Part shown: positions 11,930 to 23,965 of the stretch, in pieces
How positions within the stretch are numbered: the first letter of the stretch is position 1
Layout of the letters: each line of letters begins with the position of its first letter
Origin: Polyodon spathula
Lineage: Eukaryota; Chordata; Actinopteri; Acipenseriformes; Polyodontidae
Reading direction: 5' to 3'
NCBI RefSeq assembly: GCF_017654505.1
Contig: NC_054534.1
Location: forward strand, 10,594,571-10,658,570
DNA: 64,000 nt
Notes under the pieces: model-generated
What the model saw: the letters and a program-made list of their open reading frames with translations, nothing else
Databases searched by the model: none
What the model was told of the DNA's origin: nothing
Program-made: the position numbers and the translations under genes

Positions 11930-13175
11930 CATTCACTCACTTCGAAAAGGTGCAGGGGGATAAGGAGAGGACGAATGGTAGCACAGAAAATTCAAAGACG
12001 CTCCCCTGAAAGGAGAAGCAGAGATCTATCCTGTGTAAACCAATCGTTCGGCTGGACAATTTGGAGGATGTGGCAATGCATGACCACCTGGAACCTCCTC
12101 TTTCTCAAGAACCCTTTGAGGTGTCTCAGGTCTAGGATGGGGCAAAGGCCGTCGTCCTTTTTTGTCTCTTGTAGAAGCCCTCTTCTTGAGAGGTGCGTTC
12201 TACGAGACGGATGACTTGTTTGAGAAGTAGTTTCTCTACTTCTTGCCAGAGGGCCAGAACCTGGAGAGGGTCGTTCACGGATGTAACCAAGATCCTTCGA
12301 AAAAGAGTAGGTCCAGCGCGGAACTGCAGTGCGTAACCCATGTGTAGGGTGGCCAGCAGCCAGGAGTCCAAGGTGCAATTGCACCAGTATTACAGCTGAT
12401 GTTGTGTGAATGGGTGGGCCTGAGGCGGTAAGCCTTTAGGACCCCTGCTGGGGCTGCTGATGTTGGGACAGAGCACACTCTGGTGGCTGCCTAGGGCGAC
12501 AGCTCTGGAACTGCCTTCTGGAGCGCTGCTGTGTGGGGGCACCACACCCTGTGTTCCTTTCCCCTTGCAGGACGGTCCGGTTGCCTGCTACTTTGGTTGC
12601 CTGCAGGTGGTGCCTCAGGTCACCCTGCGGAGGTGTGGGGACCGGGACCGTCAGGGTTATTGTGTTTGCCTGAGGAGATTGCCAGCGGCTCAAACTTCCA
12701 GAATCTCCTATACTGCTGGCCCAAAGGTATGCCCCTGGGGATATCGGCGAATCCAACAGAGCCATCTCATCTGCATTGAGGACCATTGTCTGTGACAGCC
12801 ATAGCTGTCTGGGAGCCAGCCAGGCTTGCCAGGCTCCGGCCTAGGGTTTGCCCCTGAAGGCCGGATCTCGTAACTCGAAAGGCACCGGCTCTGGGAGATT
12901 GGCTTCCCATAGTATGCCATCCATACAAGCAGTCAGGATACTCGCCATATGCATGAACATTCCATACCCATGGTCCTGTAAAGCCTTTTGCAAAGCACCC
13001 GGGGCTGAAAAACCGCACAGATGTCGCAAAACGTCTCGTCCCTAGGGCTGAAGTTGTGTGCTGGACACCCAAGCACTATGCACACAATGTATGCCCATCC
13101 TCCTGGGGCATGTTCACCCTGCAGGAAGTGCAAGCATGGAACCAATACATGCTAGCAGGGGTATAAAACCCGGGC
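11930..13175 (-). pseudogene. DIRS-like retroelement fragment: gag-like region and start of reverse transcriptase
   Basis: On the minus strand, reading from high to low coordinates, there is a gag-like protein with a Cys-rich signature near 13060-13150 (DGHTLCA, a stop, then CLGVQH). A Pro/Gln-rich stretch follows at 12440-12790. Next comes the reverse-transcriptase entry region with EVEKLLLKQVIRLVE and, in another frame, ILDLRHLKGFL near 12100-12150. The ILDLRHLN and 'CLG..H' motifs are characteristic of DIRS-type polyproteins. Frames shift at least twice and contain stops. The sequence ends before the catalytic reverse-transcriptase motifs, so the fragment is 3'-truncated and inactive. Family placement comes from motif memory. 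Ngaro-like relatives are possible. Confidence 0.65.
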
Positions 13176-13267
13176 ACTGCACACCATCTTGCATTGAGTA
13201 CAAGGCACAAGAGCGCCTAAGAATTACATGCACCGAGCACCACATGCACTGGGCGCACCGAATACCA

Positions 13268-13988
13268 TGTGCACCGAGTGTACTGAGTACTGTGTGTACC
13301 TCATGCACCGAGCACACAGGGCACCGAGTGTACTGAGTACTGTGTGTACCTCGTGCACCAAGCACACAGAGCACCGAGTGTACTGAGTACTGTGTGTACC
13401 TCATGCACCGAGCACACAGAGCACCGAGTGTACTGAGTACTGTGTGTACCTCATGCACCGAGCACACAGAGCACCGAGTGTACTGAGTACTGTGTGTACA
13501 TCATGCACCGAGCACACAGAGCACCGAGTGTACTGAGTACTGTGTGTACCTCGTGCACCGAGCGCACAGGGCACCGAGTGTACTGAGTACTGTGTGTACC
13601 TCGTGCACCGAGCGCACAGAGCACCGAGTGTACTGAGTACTGTGTGTACCTCGTGCACCGAGCGCACAGGGCACCGAGTGTACTGAGTACTGTGTGTACC
13701 TCGTGCACCGAGCGCACAGGGCACCGAGTGTACTGAGTACTGTGTGTACCTCGTGCACCGAGCACACAGGGCACCGAGTGTACTGAGTACTGTGTGTACA
13801 TCGTGCACCGAGCGCACAGAGCACCGAGTGTACTGAGTACTGTGTGTACCTCGTGCACCGAGCACACAGGGCACCGAGTGTACTGAGTACTGTGTGTACC
13901 TCGTGCACCGAGCACACAGGGCACCGAGTGTACTGAGTACTGTGTGTACCTCGTGCACCGAGCACACAGGGCACCGAGTGTACTGAGC
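13268..13988 (+). repeat. 50-bp minisatellite, about 14 copies, in the leader of the DIRS-like element
   Basis: A 50-bp unit containing GTGTACTGAGTACTGTGTGT and CTCGTGCACCGAGCRCACAG repeats about 14 times with very few changes (CTC/CTA, GCG/GCA, AGG/AGA). Because 50 is not a multiple of 3 and the unit lacks minus-strand stops, all three minus-strand frames stay open for about 570-660 nt. The resulting Cys/Thr/Tyr-rich frames at 13401-14073 are therefore artefacts of the repeat. Degenerate flanking copies extend from about 13210 to 14080 (GCACCGAGG, GCACCAAG). Confidence 0.97.
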
Positions 13989-14080
13989 GTCGAGTGCACC
14001 AAGGCACCAACGTACCGTTGCACCGAGGCACCGAAGTACCAAGGGCTGAGCATGCACCAAGATACCAAAGCACCGGGGGT

Positions 14081-14540
14081 GGGAAGCTAGTGCAGCAGTG
14101 TCTACACTAACTGCGTGTAGTCAGCCACCTGGAAGAGAGAACACACTTTTTTTTAAGGCCGTGAAGAAGAAAGAAAAAAGACACTCAAAATGGGGCCTCT
14201 GATTCCACGAGAGCTGCAAGCCAGCTCTCAGCTCGAATACAAGGGAACTGCAGAGGACTCAGAGGAGCTCTTTCAAAATAAATATATCACACAGACGCGT
14301 ACCTTACCCTAGGTGAGAGTCAAAAGAGGAATGAGCTCCATGGAGCGACTAGTTATTCTCTCGGCAGGTGGGACTGAGGATATCACTCCATGGAGGGGCC
14401 TATCGGCAGCTCTGACATAAAATGCTCAGCGAATACCTACCTAAGGCAGGCATATCTCAAAAGTATTGGTTAGTGGTTGTCTTCGAATCGTAAGGGAACT
14501 AATGCTGGTGTGATCCCTTTGAAAAAGAACCGCCTGAGCT
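14081..14540 (-). mobile_element. Possible upstream terminal region of the DIRS-like element
   Basis: The sequence beyond the 50-bp array continues without a clear break into non-coding sequence that would be the 5' end of the minus-strand element. No inverted terminal repeat partner is present, because the other end is truncated, so the boundary is a guess. Confidence 0.25.
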
Positions 14541-15189
14541 ACAAAGGACTCCAGCCTGGATTTCATAATATTGCACTTCATTTTCTTCTAGCTCTTAAGT
14601 AGACAGCTCAACAGAGCTGTCAGTACTAGAAGAACAGCCCTTTGTTCCCACTGTGCTGGACTCCCCAAGGGGAAAGCTTCTTTCTGTCAGCTCAGACCAC
14701 AAACACAGCAGTAACGGTGCTCTCGAGAGGCGGCCAGGAACTTCTAGAGTATAAAAGAGTCTTGTTTGAAATAAAAACAATGAGCTTCTGCCACTGCAGG
14801 TCTTTAGTGGATTGTGGTGTACAGTGCTGTGAACCCTGATCTTCCCCTCTTTTAAATACAGGAAGGCAGATATTGACCTCCCCAGTGAACTCTGTCCACA
14901 GTGTTCGTTACAACTGAGTTATACAAGCTCGGATAACGCACTGAGCTCATTCATGTTAGCAATACATGCTTTGAGAACTTGGAATAGATTGAGATGTGCT
15001 GTTTAGGAACGGAAGTGACTGTTTGTTACACACTGTGTAGCTTGCAGGGCTGAAACACACTTCCCTTAACTATTATTAATAGTACAGTGTCCCATACAGT
15101 TCTAAGTATACTGTTCAAATTCAAAGGGTAACAGTTGGTTTCAGATCACAATAGCACTAATCACAATCATATTACCTAAGCTAATATAG
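14541..15189 (+). other. Non-coding stretch with a TATA-like sequence
   Basis: AGAGTATAAAAGAGTC near 14748-14763, followed by GAAATAAAAAC about 10 nt later, resembles a compact promoter/LTR arrangement. No boundaries or partner were found. Otherwise featureless. Confidence 0.25.
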
Positions 15190-15285
15190 TTATATATTTA
15201 TTGCATTTATATAGCGCTTTTTATACAAAAGTATCACAAAGCACTGTACAGTACATAGCAGAAAAAAAGAACAAACCACAATACT
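15190..15285 (+). mobile_element. Fragment of a widespread fish repeat (TTTATATAGCGC motif)
   Basis: The phrase GCATTTATATAGCGCTTTTTATAC followed by TATCACAAAGCACTGTACAG matches a motif that I recall as common in fish interspersed repeats. The family is unknown. Confidence 0.4.
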
Positions 15286-15399
15286 TTTGTATAGCAAGAT
15301 AAGTCAGTCCACTATAAGAGCTAACTGGGGTCTGTGAACCCAGACGATATTTCTGAAAAATGGAATTACTCTTTGGTCCATTTTCTACCATTAATTAGA

Positions 15400-15469
<70 letters not shown>
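15400..15469 (+). repeat. (AT)n microsatellite
   Basis: Long TA run with one phase break (TATTATAT) near 15424. Confidence 0.97.
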
Positions 15470-15473
<4 letters not shown>

Positions 15474-15809
15474 CATGAGACAGAATAAATGTTCTAATGT
15501 AACTATAACCCTATTAGCTGTAAACAAGGCCCAGAATGACACTTCAGTATGATCATGTTTACACCATCACGATCCTTAAAGGGTTAATGGCAGAGACAGC
15601 AACAGTAGTTTATGAATGTTTAACTCAGACTCCATATTGCTGGTTATTACAATGTTTAACAAATCATCACGCATTCTCTGTTTATTTCAATAGCCTACCA
15701 CCAAATTCCAGCCCTGAGGATTCAAAAGCAAAAAACAAAACACTCCACTTTATCAGTGTTGTTGAACACTTTAGCTTGAAGGCACAACGGTATTTATAGA
15801 AGGATATAA

Positions 15810-17344
15810 CTGAGGGAAAAAATATTATTTTAAGTAAAATGTTTAAGTAAATTAATTTTTTGTTAATGTTTAAATGTAATGGCTGTCAAACACTGACACC
15901 CTTTCTCAACCACGCTCAGTTTGGGAAGCAAGCTTTCACAATGCTACTCATCATAACTACACCCCTCTTTTCTGACTGGACAGCTACATTGAGATCCCTG
16001 CTCTCAGTGGTTGCTTCAAGTATCTGTTAAAAGAAAATGATTGATGTTATGAACTGGAGTCATTCCACTTATATTTGTTTTATAAAACCTTGAAGCAGCC
16101 AATGACAGCGCTAGCAAAGATGGACTTTTTAGTGAATCGGAACCCTCCGGTCTTAAATGAAATATAGGGATTGGTATTTAATTATGGTCAACGATAATAA
16201 GCTCAGTTACCCAGAGATCATTGACAGAACCCAGACCAATAGAAAAACTGGAGCTTAGGCAGGTAGGGGTCACAGAAGATTAGTTCAGATATTTTAGATC
16301 CTACCAAAGTTTTCATACACTGTGTTGTATGTGTTCTGAGCACTGCCATTGCTGGTAGTGTCACAAGAGCTGTTCAATGTGTTGCTATATAAATAAATCC
16401 TTTTCATCTGTGGAACCTACCAACCTCTGTCTCTCTCTCCTGTCTGTCACTCAGCAGAGAATGCATGCACTGACACGGCTACCCTGTCACAAGCATTAAT
16501 ACCCAATACAGTCTCTTTCTAAACAAGGGATTTAGTGGAGCTCCCTAATAAAAGCTGAATCTCAAAACAATAATTGAGTGAATATATTAATTGTTACAGC
16601 TGTGTATAATGGTATTTAAATAATAAAGAACCAGATTTTTTTAATGATTCTTCGTGCTCCCTCAAATTTTTCTGATCACCTTTTATCAGTTGCCATCATT
16701 TAAAAACAAGCACTTGCACAAAAATATTGCAAAATCTATATTCCTTACATCAGCCTACAAGAAAACAGGGAGATGACAGCTTGGGAAAAATGCTTGCATT
16801 TTTAAAATGTAATAAATAAGTAATACATAAATGTGTCTTTCTGGTAACTGGGAAAGAGGCTGTTCGGAAGGGAATTGACTGTGTATTTTAAATAAATAAT
16901 TTGCAATAAAAATAAAACAAGCAAAATTTAAATTGAACTTATAACAATTCCCCGTTTGTTTAATAAGAAAGACTGCTTGCTATGGAGTGCAGAGCATTAC
17001 TAACATTCTTATGGAAAAGAGACTACTTTTTAAATGAGTATGCTATAGATGTCCAAATGGTCTGTTTCATCAGTACATCCTTTTATTTTATTTTGATCTC
17101 CTCCAGTCTCCAAGGGGATTTCAGATTCCACTTAAGTTCCAGTTTAACCCTCAGGGAATGGTGTACATTGACCCACAGCTCCATACCTTCAGATCTTATT
17201 TAGACCCCCCAGAGAGACAGCACACAAAGCAGCGTGACAACACTGATTCAGTGAGGACACTGCAGCCCACTATTGTGTGAGATCCATGGATCAAAATTGG
17301 CAATGAATCAGCTTGGTGAACTTATAAACAAACATGTTTTCAAA
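15810..17344 (+). other. Non-coding stretch
   Basis: An LTR-like end is possible around 16380-16491 (GCTATATAAATAAATCC ... CCCTGTCACA), but no matching start or target duplication could be found. Nothing else is recognised. Confidence 0.3.

Positions 17345-17413
<69 letters not shown>
17345..17413 (+). repeat. (ATT)n microsatellite
   Basis: About 23 ATT units. Confidence 0.97.
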
Positions 17414-17417
<4 letters not shown>

Positions 17418-17699
17418 TTGTTTTAAAGATAGGAAAGACACTGGACTGCTTGGCTTTTGAATAAAAATAACAACAGAATTATTATCTAGTGCTTAACTTG
17501 TTCAACTGCAGCTGTTCAAATGTTCTTCCAGAATGTAACGTGCCTTCCATCTCATACAAGTTTGATCCACAAAAAACACTGTGTTGAATCCAAAGGCAGT
17601 CTTTACTGTACACACACCCCGTGCTATCCCTCTGCATACATTTAACTCTATTGTAAACTGCAAGCAGATCTTGTTTTACATATACTCAAGAACAAATGA

Positions 17700-17941
17700 G
17701 CAATGATTAGCATGAAGCAGTGTGGTGTGTAATGAGGTTAGCAATGATTAGCATGGAGCAGTGTGGTGTGTAATGAGGTTAGCAATGATTAGCATGGAGC
17801 AGTGTGGTGTGTAATGAGGTGAGCAAAGATTAGCATGGAGCAGTGTGGTGTGTAATGAGGTGAGCAATGATTAGCATGGAGCAGTGTGGTGTGTAATGAG
17901 GTGAGCAATGATTAGCATGGAGCAGTGTGGTGTGTAATGCA
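17700..17941 (+). repeat. 41-bp minisatellite, six copies
   Basis: The unit GCAATGATTAGCATGGAGCA plus GTGTGGTGTGTAATGAGGT recurs every 41 bp, for example starting at 17701 and 17742. There are only single-base differences between copies. Confidence 0.95.
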
Positions 17942-19094
<1,153 letters not shown>

Positions 19095-19313
19095 TTATAT
19101 ATATTTTCAGTGCCTGACAGTTTACAGAGAACAGAAATGTCCCTAATTACTTTGTATTTACACAATAATATAATGGGAAATGGAAGAGTATTTTATTTCA
19201 ATAAAAATCTCAAATAGTAAAAATAAAGATGTCAGGGTGTATCATGCTAAGTCTCAATATTTATCGTATATTTCAAAATATAAAATTTTTAACAGCACTG
19301 AGAAAATAGACAC

Positions 19314-20000
19314 TGTAACAGGGAGAGAGCTGTGCTGACTCTGCTGGCGTGTTCACGGGCTGCAGGAAGAGGGCAACAGTCGTCCAACAACTGCCTGTGA
19401 GTCATGGCAGTGACACGGGGAGGTGGGAAAGTGGGTGTGTGGACTTTCCCCCTCTCTGAATGGCTGAGAGGCACGTCTTGGGAGATTGTTAGCCCTATAA
19501 ATGAACGCTCTGTTGTTTCCTCAGATCTGCCCTGTTAAACGCGCCGAGAGTGTGGAAGCGCTGGTCAACGACTGAGAACCAGTGGGAGAGAAAGAAACGG
19601 AGGTTCAGAGCGAGACATTGAGGGCGGGGAACCCTTGGGCAGACCCCTGATTAGTATATCAGAGCAGGCTAGTGAGCCGACAGTGTAGGACGGTGATCCG
19701 GGTCGCACGGGCAGCGGCGACCGGGATATCGCTGCAAAGTGCAGCACTTTTTCTTTGTAGTTTTTGTTACTGTTTTATTTTCCCTGTTTCTTTGTGCCTT
19801 CTGTTTTGAATTATTGTTTCGAAGCACCTGCAAGGGCGCCGGTATTGTGTACCATCGCTTGGTATGCCCGTGGTTCTGTTTACCATCGTTGGTAAATCAG
19901 ACCACGGACCCACAGCGCCATCTGCAGGACTAAAGAATAAACAGCGCCCTGAAATAAAACTGGGCACCTGTGCGGTGTTGCCAAATTCACCTGTCTATCT
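19314..20000 (+). repeat. 5' LTR of the Gmr1-like element
   Basis: It begins TGTAACAGGGAGAGAGCTGT. Its first roughly 340 bp match 24691-25021 closely, differing by a few substitutions and an extra GAATGGCT-like insertion near 19457. A TATA box (TATAAAT) lies at 19496-19502. AATAAA signals at 19936-19941 and 19953-19958 would end the transcript. The exact LTR end is obscured, because from about 20001 the sequence becomes an inverted copy of the leader and gag start. Confidence 0.8.
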
Positions 20001-20545
20001 CCACTGGGCTTGGGGCCACCCGGCCGAGATCGCCATGGCCTCGAACACATCCAAGTAGGTGTCAGGTCGATCCTCAGCCATCATTTTGGTGGGTCTCTGT
20101 AGGGAGTGGTCTGGAGCTGCAGGTCTAGCCGACCCTGCACTGCCGCGGTGAGCGTCTGTCGCAGGAGGTCCATCATCGCGGCAAACTGGGTAGCATCCAT
20201 TGCCAGTCTGCTCCTTCTGTAAATGCACTGCTTGGGGCAGTGCCAGTGAATCCCACTTCTCACACCACGTGTGGAAGGGTGGTGGGTAATTCACTGACAC
20301 TGCCTCAAGCAGTGCATTTACAGAAGGAGCAGACTGGCAATGGATGCTACCCAGTTTGCCGCGATGATGGACCTCCTGAGACAGACGCTCACCGCGGCAG
20401 TGCAGGGGGCCGCTAGACCCGTAGCTCCAGACCACTCCCTACAGAGACCCACCAAAATGACAGCCGAGGATCGACTTGACACCTACTTGGATGTGTTCAA
20501 GGCCATGGCGATCTCGGCCGGGTGGCCCCAAGCCCAGTGGGCTAG
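20001..20545. repeat. Large inverted duplication of the leader and gag start
   Basis: The left arm (about 20001-20255) is the reverse complement of the right arm (about 20290-20545). For example, CACTGGGCTTGGGGCCACCC near 20002 pairs with its complement near 20530, and CCAGTCTGCTCCTTCTGT near 20205 pairs with its complement near 20325. The arms differ at a small number of positions. The centre (20256-20290) holds CCACTTCTCACACCACG, whose complement resembles a primer-binding-site region (TGGTGTGAGAAGTGGG). The normal junction of LTR and leader is therefore replaced by a foldback. A strand-switch during reverse transcription is a plausible origin. Confidence 0.88.
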
Positions 20546-21300
20546 CTGTTTGTTGCCCCAGCTCACCGGGGAGGCTCAAGCAGCTGTGAGGACACTGTCC
20601 CCAGAACACATGTTGGATTACCCCCTGCTGAAGGCAGCCATCCTGAGTCGTGTGGGAGCCACCCCGGAGGGCTACCAGAAGAAATTCCGGGAGGAGCAGT
20701 TTGCGGCTGGGGAGCACCCCCGAGCTATTGCCCACTGGCTAAAAGATTACGCCATGGGCTGGCTGAACCCAGACGCAGTCACCAAAGCCAGGTTGGTGGA
20801 GCTGGTCGTGGTGGAGCGGTTTCTGGTGTCTGGCCCCGGGACCTCGGCTATGGGTCCAGCGACAGGCACCAGATACTCTCGATCGGGCGGTCGAACTGGC
20901 GGAACAGTACCAGGCGGCGGAGCCAACGCCTGCGAGACCGTCTGGGAGGAGCGCGGCCACCGGATTGACCCCTCAACTGGCCCCGGAGAGGGCGAGAGAA
21001 CTCGGGGGAAGGGGTAGTTCAGGATTTGGTCGGGGGGTGTCGGCGGGAGCTCCCGGCCCGGGAACTGGGGCAGAGTGGGGATACCCACGGGCTGCTGCAA
21101 TGTCGGACCGGGGTCTCGCGTGGACGCCTTATCGGCGAGCCCCTTTTATGGCTCCAGTGTTTCCCCCTTTTGCCAAAACTTCGGGGAGAGAAACCAGCCC
21201 ACCAAGGTGTTGGACATGCAGGGAGGTGGGCCACCTCGCCCGGGATTGCCCCTTGATGGAGTGTGGCCTCAGCCGACCAGGTAGGCACGTTCAATTACCT
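20340..21300 (+). pseudogene. gag of the Gmr1-like element, with SCAN-like segment and CCHC knuckle (frameshifted)
   Basis: It starts at ATG 20340 (MDATQFAAMMDLLRQTL). The capsid-like part has YQKKFREEQF, then PRAIAHWLKDYAMGWLNP and TKARLVELVVVERFL at about residues 105-165. This pattern of aromatic/Phe-Arg, Pro-Arg, Trp-Leu-x-Pro, Thr-Lys and Glu-Leu-Val-Val is shared with SCAN domains, which are thought to derive from Gmr1-type gag. Soon after, near 20830, the frame is lost. Homologous sequence continues in the frame that is open from 20965, which carries a CCHC zinc knuckle (CWTCREVGHLARDC) at about 21208-21249. The product would package element RNA into particles. Here it cannot be made intact. 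Confidence 0.85.
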
Positions 21301-21924
21301 CAGTCACTTCAGCACACAGGTTTTGTTATTCCTGTGACAGTGGATGGTACAAAAACCCAGGCTCTCCTGGATTCAGGGTGTGGTCAGTCTGTAGTACAGG
21401 AGAGCCTAATCTCACCGGGGCATAAACGTATATTGGGACGGGTGCATATTAAATGTATTCATGGGGATGTCTGCTCCTATCCCAAGATCAATGTGTGTAT
21501 GACTATCGGCCAGCAGGTGAAGCAGATGCAGGTAGGATTATGTCCTTGATTGCAGGTACCAGTAGTTCTGGGATGGGACTGTGAGCAGTTTAAAGATTGG
21601 TTGGCTGCTCTGACAGCCCCGTCTTCTTTATTGGCTAAGAAAGAGGAAGTAATTGGAGAGATTTTTCCCTTTCGCGATCCAGAATGGTTTTGCCATAGAT
21701 TTAAACCTCGTAAAACTAAACGGGAGCGCCGGATCGCTAAGAATGAGGGCTGGCAATGGAGGGAGTCGGAGAAGTTTCAGGTGGGGGCGGTTGGTGAAGA
21801 GTCCGGGGGGGAGGTCGCGGAGCCAGCGCAGGGGTCTGGCTCGGCTGCCTCTGCTCGGGACCGACCTGACCCCGAGTTGGAAGCCATGGGAGCCGATTTC
21901 TTAGCTCGCTCCCGTGATTTCTGA
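21301..21924 (+). pseudogene. Protease region of the Gmr1-like element (interrupted by stops)
   Basis: In the same frame as the zinc knuckle, VTVDGTKTQALLDSGCGQS contains the aspartic protease active-site triplet Asp-Ser-Gly at about 21370. A TGA at 21547-21549 and another at 21922-21924 interrupt the frame, which otherwise continues. The part after the first TGA is charged (Lys/Arg then Glu-rich) and probably a linker before the integrase. The enzyme would cleave the element polyprotein. Confidence 0.78.
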
Positions 21925-23150
21925 CTCGAGCAAGGGCGTGACGACATACTGGGCAGGCTCTTTGACCAAGCAGCAGTGGTTAATGGTCGGGTGGTCGAGC
22001 CCAGACGCGCCACCACATACCCCCACTTTGAAATTGATCGAGACCTACTGTACCGTGTTGATAAATTACCACAGACCGGTGAAGTGAGTCATCAGCTGTT
22101 CATTCCTCAGCCCTTTAAAGAGGATTTGTTGCAGCTGGCTCATGCTATTCACCTGTCTGGTCATTTGGGAAGGGATAAAACTAAAGCAAGGCTTGTGTCA
22201 TGGTTCTTCTGGCTGGGGCTAGATGGCGATGTTAAGCGGTTTTGAGAGCAGAGTGGGGAATGTCAGAAGGCCAGCCCTAGAGCCGTTCCACGAGCCCCAC
22301 TGGTGCCTTTGCCCCTAGTGGAAGCTCCGTTTGAGCGTATTGGGATGGACATAGTTGGGCCACTAGAAAGGAGTGCGGCAGGATACACCCACCTACTTGT
22401 CATTCTGGATTACGCTACGCGTTATCCAGAGGCAATTCCCCACCGATCTATGTCCGCTAAGTCTGTTGCCAATGAGCTTGTGAAGGTTTTCTCCCGGGTG
22501 GGGGTTCCCAAGGAGATACTAACCGATCAAGGCACCAATTTTATGTCCCGGCTAATCCGCGGAACATGTAAGCTTTTGGGAATTAAGACCATTAGGACCT
22601 TGATGTTTCATCCTCAGACCGACGGTTTGGTGGAATGCTTTAATAAGACCCTTAAGAACATGTTGCGCAGATTTATTCGTAGTGATGTGCGTTACTGGGA
22701 CCAGCTGATTCCTCCCCTTCTCTTTGCGATCAGAGAGGTTCCCCAGGCTTCTACGGGGTTTTCACCATTCAGGCTGTTGTATGGGCGGAGACCCCAGGGT
22801 GTGCTCGATCTGGTCAGAGAGATGTGGGAGGAACAGCAGGACAATTTGACCAGTATCGTCCGGTATGTGTTGGACCCGCGCAAACGTCTTGAGTCTGTGG
22901 GGAAATGGGCGCATGACAATTTGCAGCAGGCGCAGCACAGACAGGAGACACAATATAACCGAGGAGCCCGGTTGCGCACATTTCAGCCGGGGGATAAGGT
23001 AACTGTTATTACCCAGTTCGGGGTTGAAACTCTTGGCTAAGTGGCAAGGACCCTTTGAGGTTACATGCCAGGTTGGGAAGGTGGACTATGAGATCTGCTA
23101 GCCGGAGCGACAGACAGAGAAACACATTTACCATATCAATCTCTTAAAGC
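21925..23150 (+). pseudogene. Integrase of the Gmr1-like element, upstream of reverse transcriptase (broken)
   Basis: The N-terminal zinc-binding region has HAIHLSGHLGRDKTKARL. The downstream cysteine pair is damaged: a TGA at 22243-22245 sits where the first cysteine is expected, although GECQKA keeps the second. The catalytic core keeps all three acidic residues: Asp in GMDIVGPL (about 22348), Asp in ILTDQGTNF (about 22522) and Glu in DGLVECFNKTLK (about 22632). A frameshift just before the TAA at 23038-23040 moves the C-terminal GPF-type module (KWQGPFEV) to another frame, which also has a TAG at 23099-23101. Integrase inserts the cDNA into host DNA. Its place before the reverse transcriptase is the key diagnostic. 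Confidence 0.88.
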
Positions 23151-23155
23151 CTTGG

Positions 23156-23965
23156 TTGCAACCAGAGGCGTTGTTAGTGACACATGCAGATGACGTCACG
23201 GACCTGGGACCTGATCTTTCTGTGTTGGCAAGAAAAGGATCAGTACAGATTGCTGAGAATCTGACACCAACACAGAAATGTCAGGCTCAAGGTCTGGTGG
23301 CGGAGTTTCCTGACGTGTTTTCTCCCGTCCCGGGGCAGACTCGAGTAGCCCATCATCACATTGATATTGAGCCAGGGGCGCTAGTTCGCCAGAGGCCGTA
23401 CCGTATACCTGAGTGTAAAAGACAGGTAATAAAAGCGGAAATTGACGAAATGCTGAGACTGGGAGTAATAGAAGAGTCCCAGAATGACTGGAACAGTCCG
23501 ATTGTTTTAGTCGATAAGCCAGACGGGTCAACTCGATTTTGCATTGATTTCAGACGTATCAATGAGAAATCGAAATTTGACGCTTATCCGATGCCCCGGG
23601 TAGATAAGTTGCTGGAGTGTCTAGGCACAGCTCATTTTATGACGACACTGGTTTTAACAAAGGGGTACTGGCAGATACCCCTGACCCCGGAATCTAGAGA
23701 GAGGGTGGCGTTTTCGACTCCCTTCGGGTTGTACCAATTCAGGACAATGCCCTTTGGGTTGCACGGAGCCCCCGCCACTTTCCAGCGGATGATGGATCGT
23801 ATCTTGCGGCCCCATCAGCAGTACGCCGCTGCTTACATAGATGACGTGGTTATCCACAGTGAGGATTGGCCAAGTCATCTGTGTAAGGTAGCGGCGGTGC
23901 TGCAATCCTTGCGGGAGGCGGGGCTCACTGCTAACCCAAAGAAGTGTGCCATTGGGAAGAGTTAG
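23156..23965 (+). pseudogene. Ty3-type reverse transcriptase of the Gmr1-like element, catalytic Asp mutated
   Basis: Motifs in order are PYRIPECKRQVI, SPIVLVDKPDGSTRFCIDFR, the GYWQIPL region, TPFGLYQFRTMPFGLHGAPATFQR and YIDDVVIHS (about 23834). These are typical Ty3/gypsy signatures. In motif A the residue that is normally the first catalytic Asp is Val (GTT at 23651-23653), while the two Asp of YIDD remain. A TAG at 23963-23965 separates this domain from RNase H in the same frame. The start given is only where the frame opens, since in life the domain would be part of a polyprotein. Confidence 0.9.

Noticed and set aside
13268..13988. CRISPR-like array
   Set aside because: Units are contiguous without unique spacers and the DNA is plainly eukaryotic. 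The other minisatellites were rejected as CRISPR for the same reason.
16060..16491. Solo LTR ending CCCTGTCACA
   Set aside because: TATA/poly(A)-like order is present, but no TG start with a matching target duplication was found.
19995..20435. 146-codon minus-strand frame
   Set aside because: It is the inverted copy of the gag start plus the opposite strand of gag, created by the foldback.
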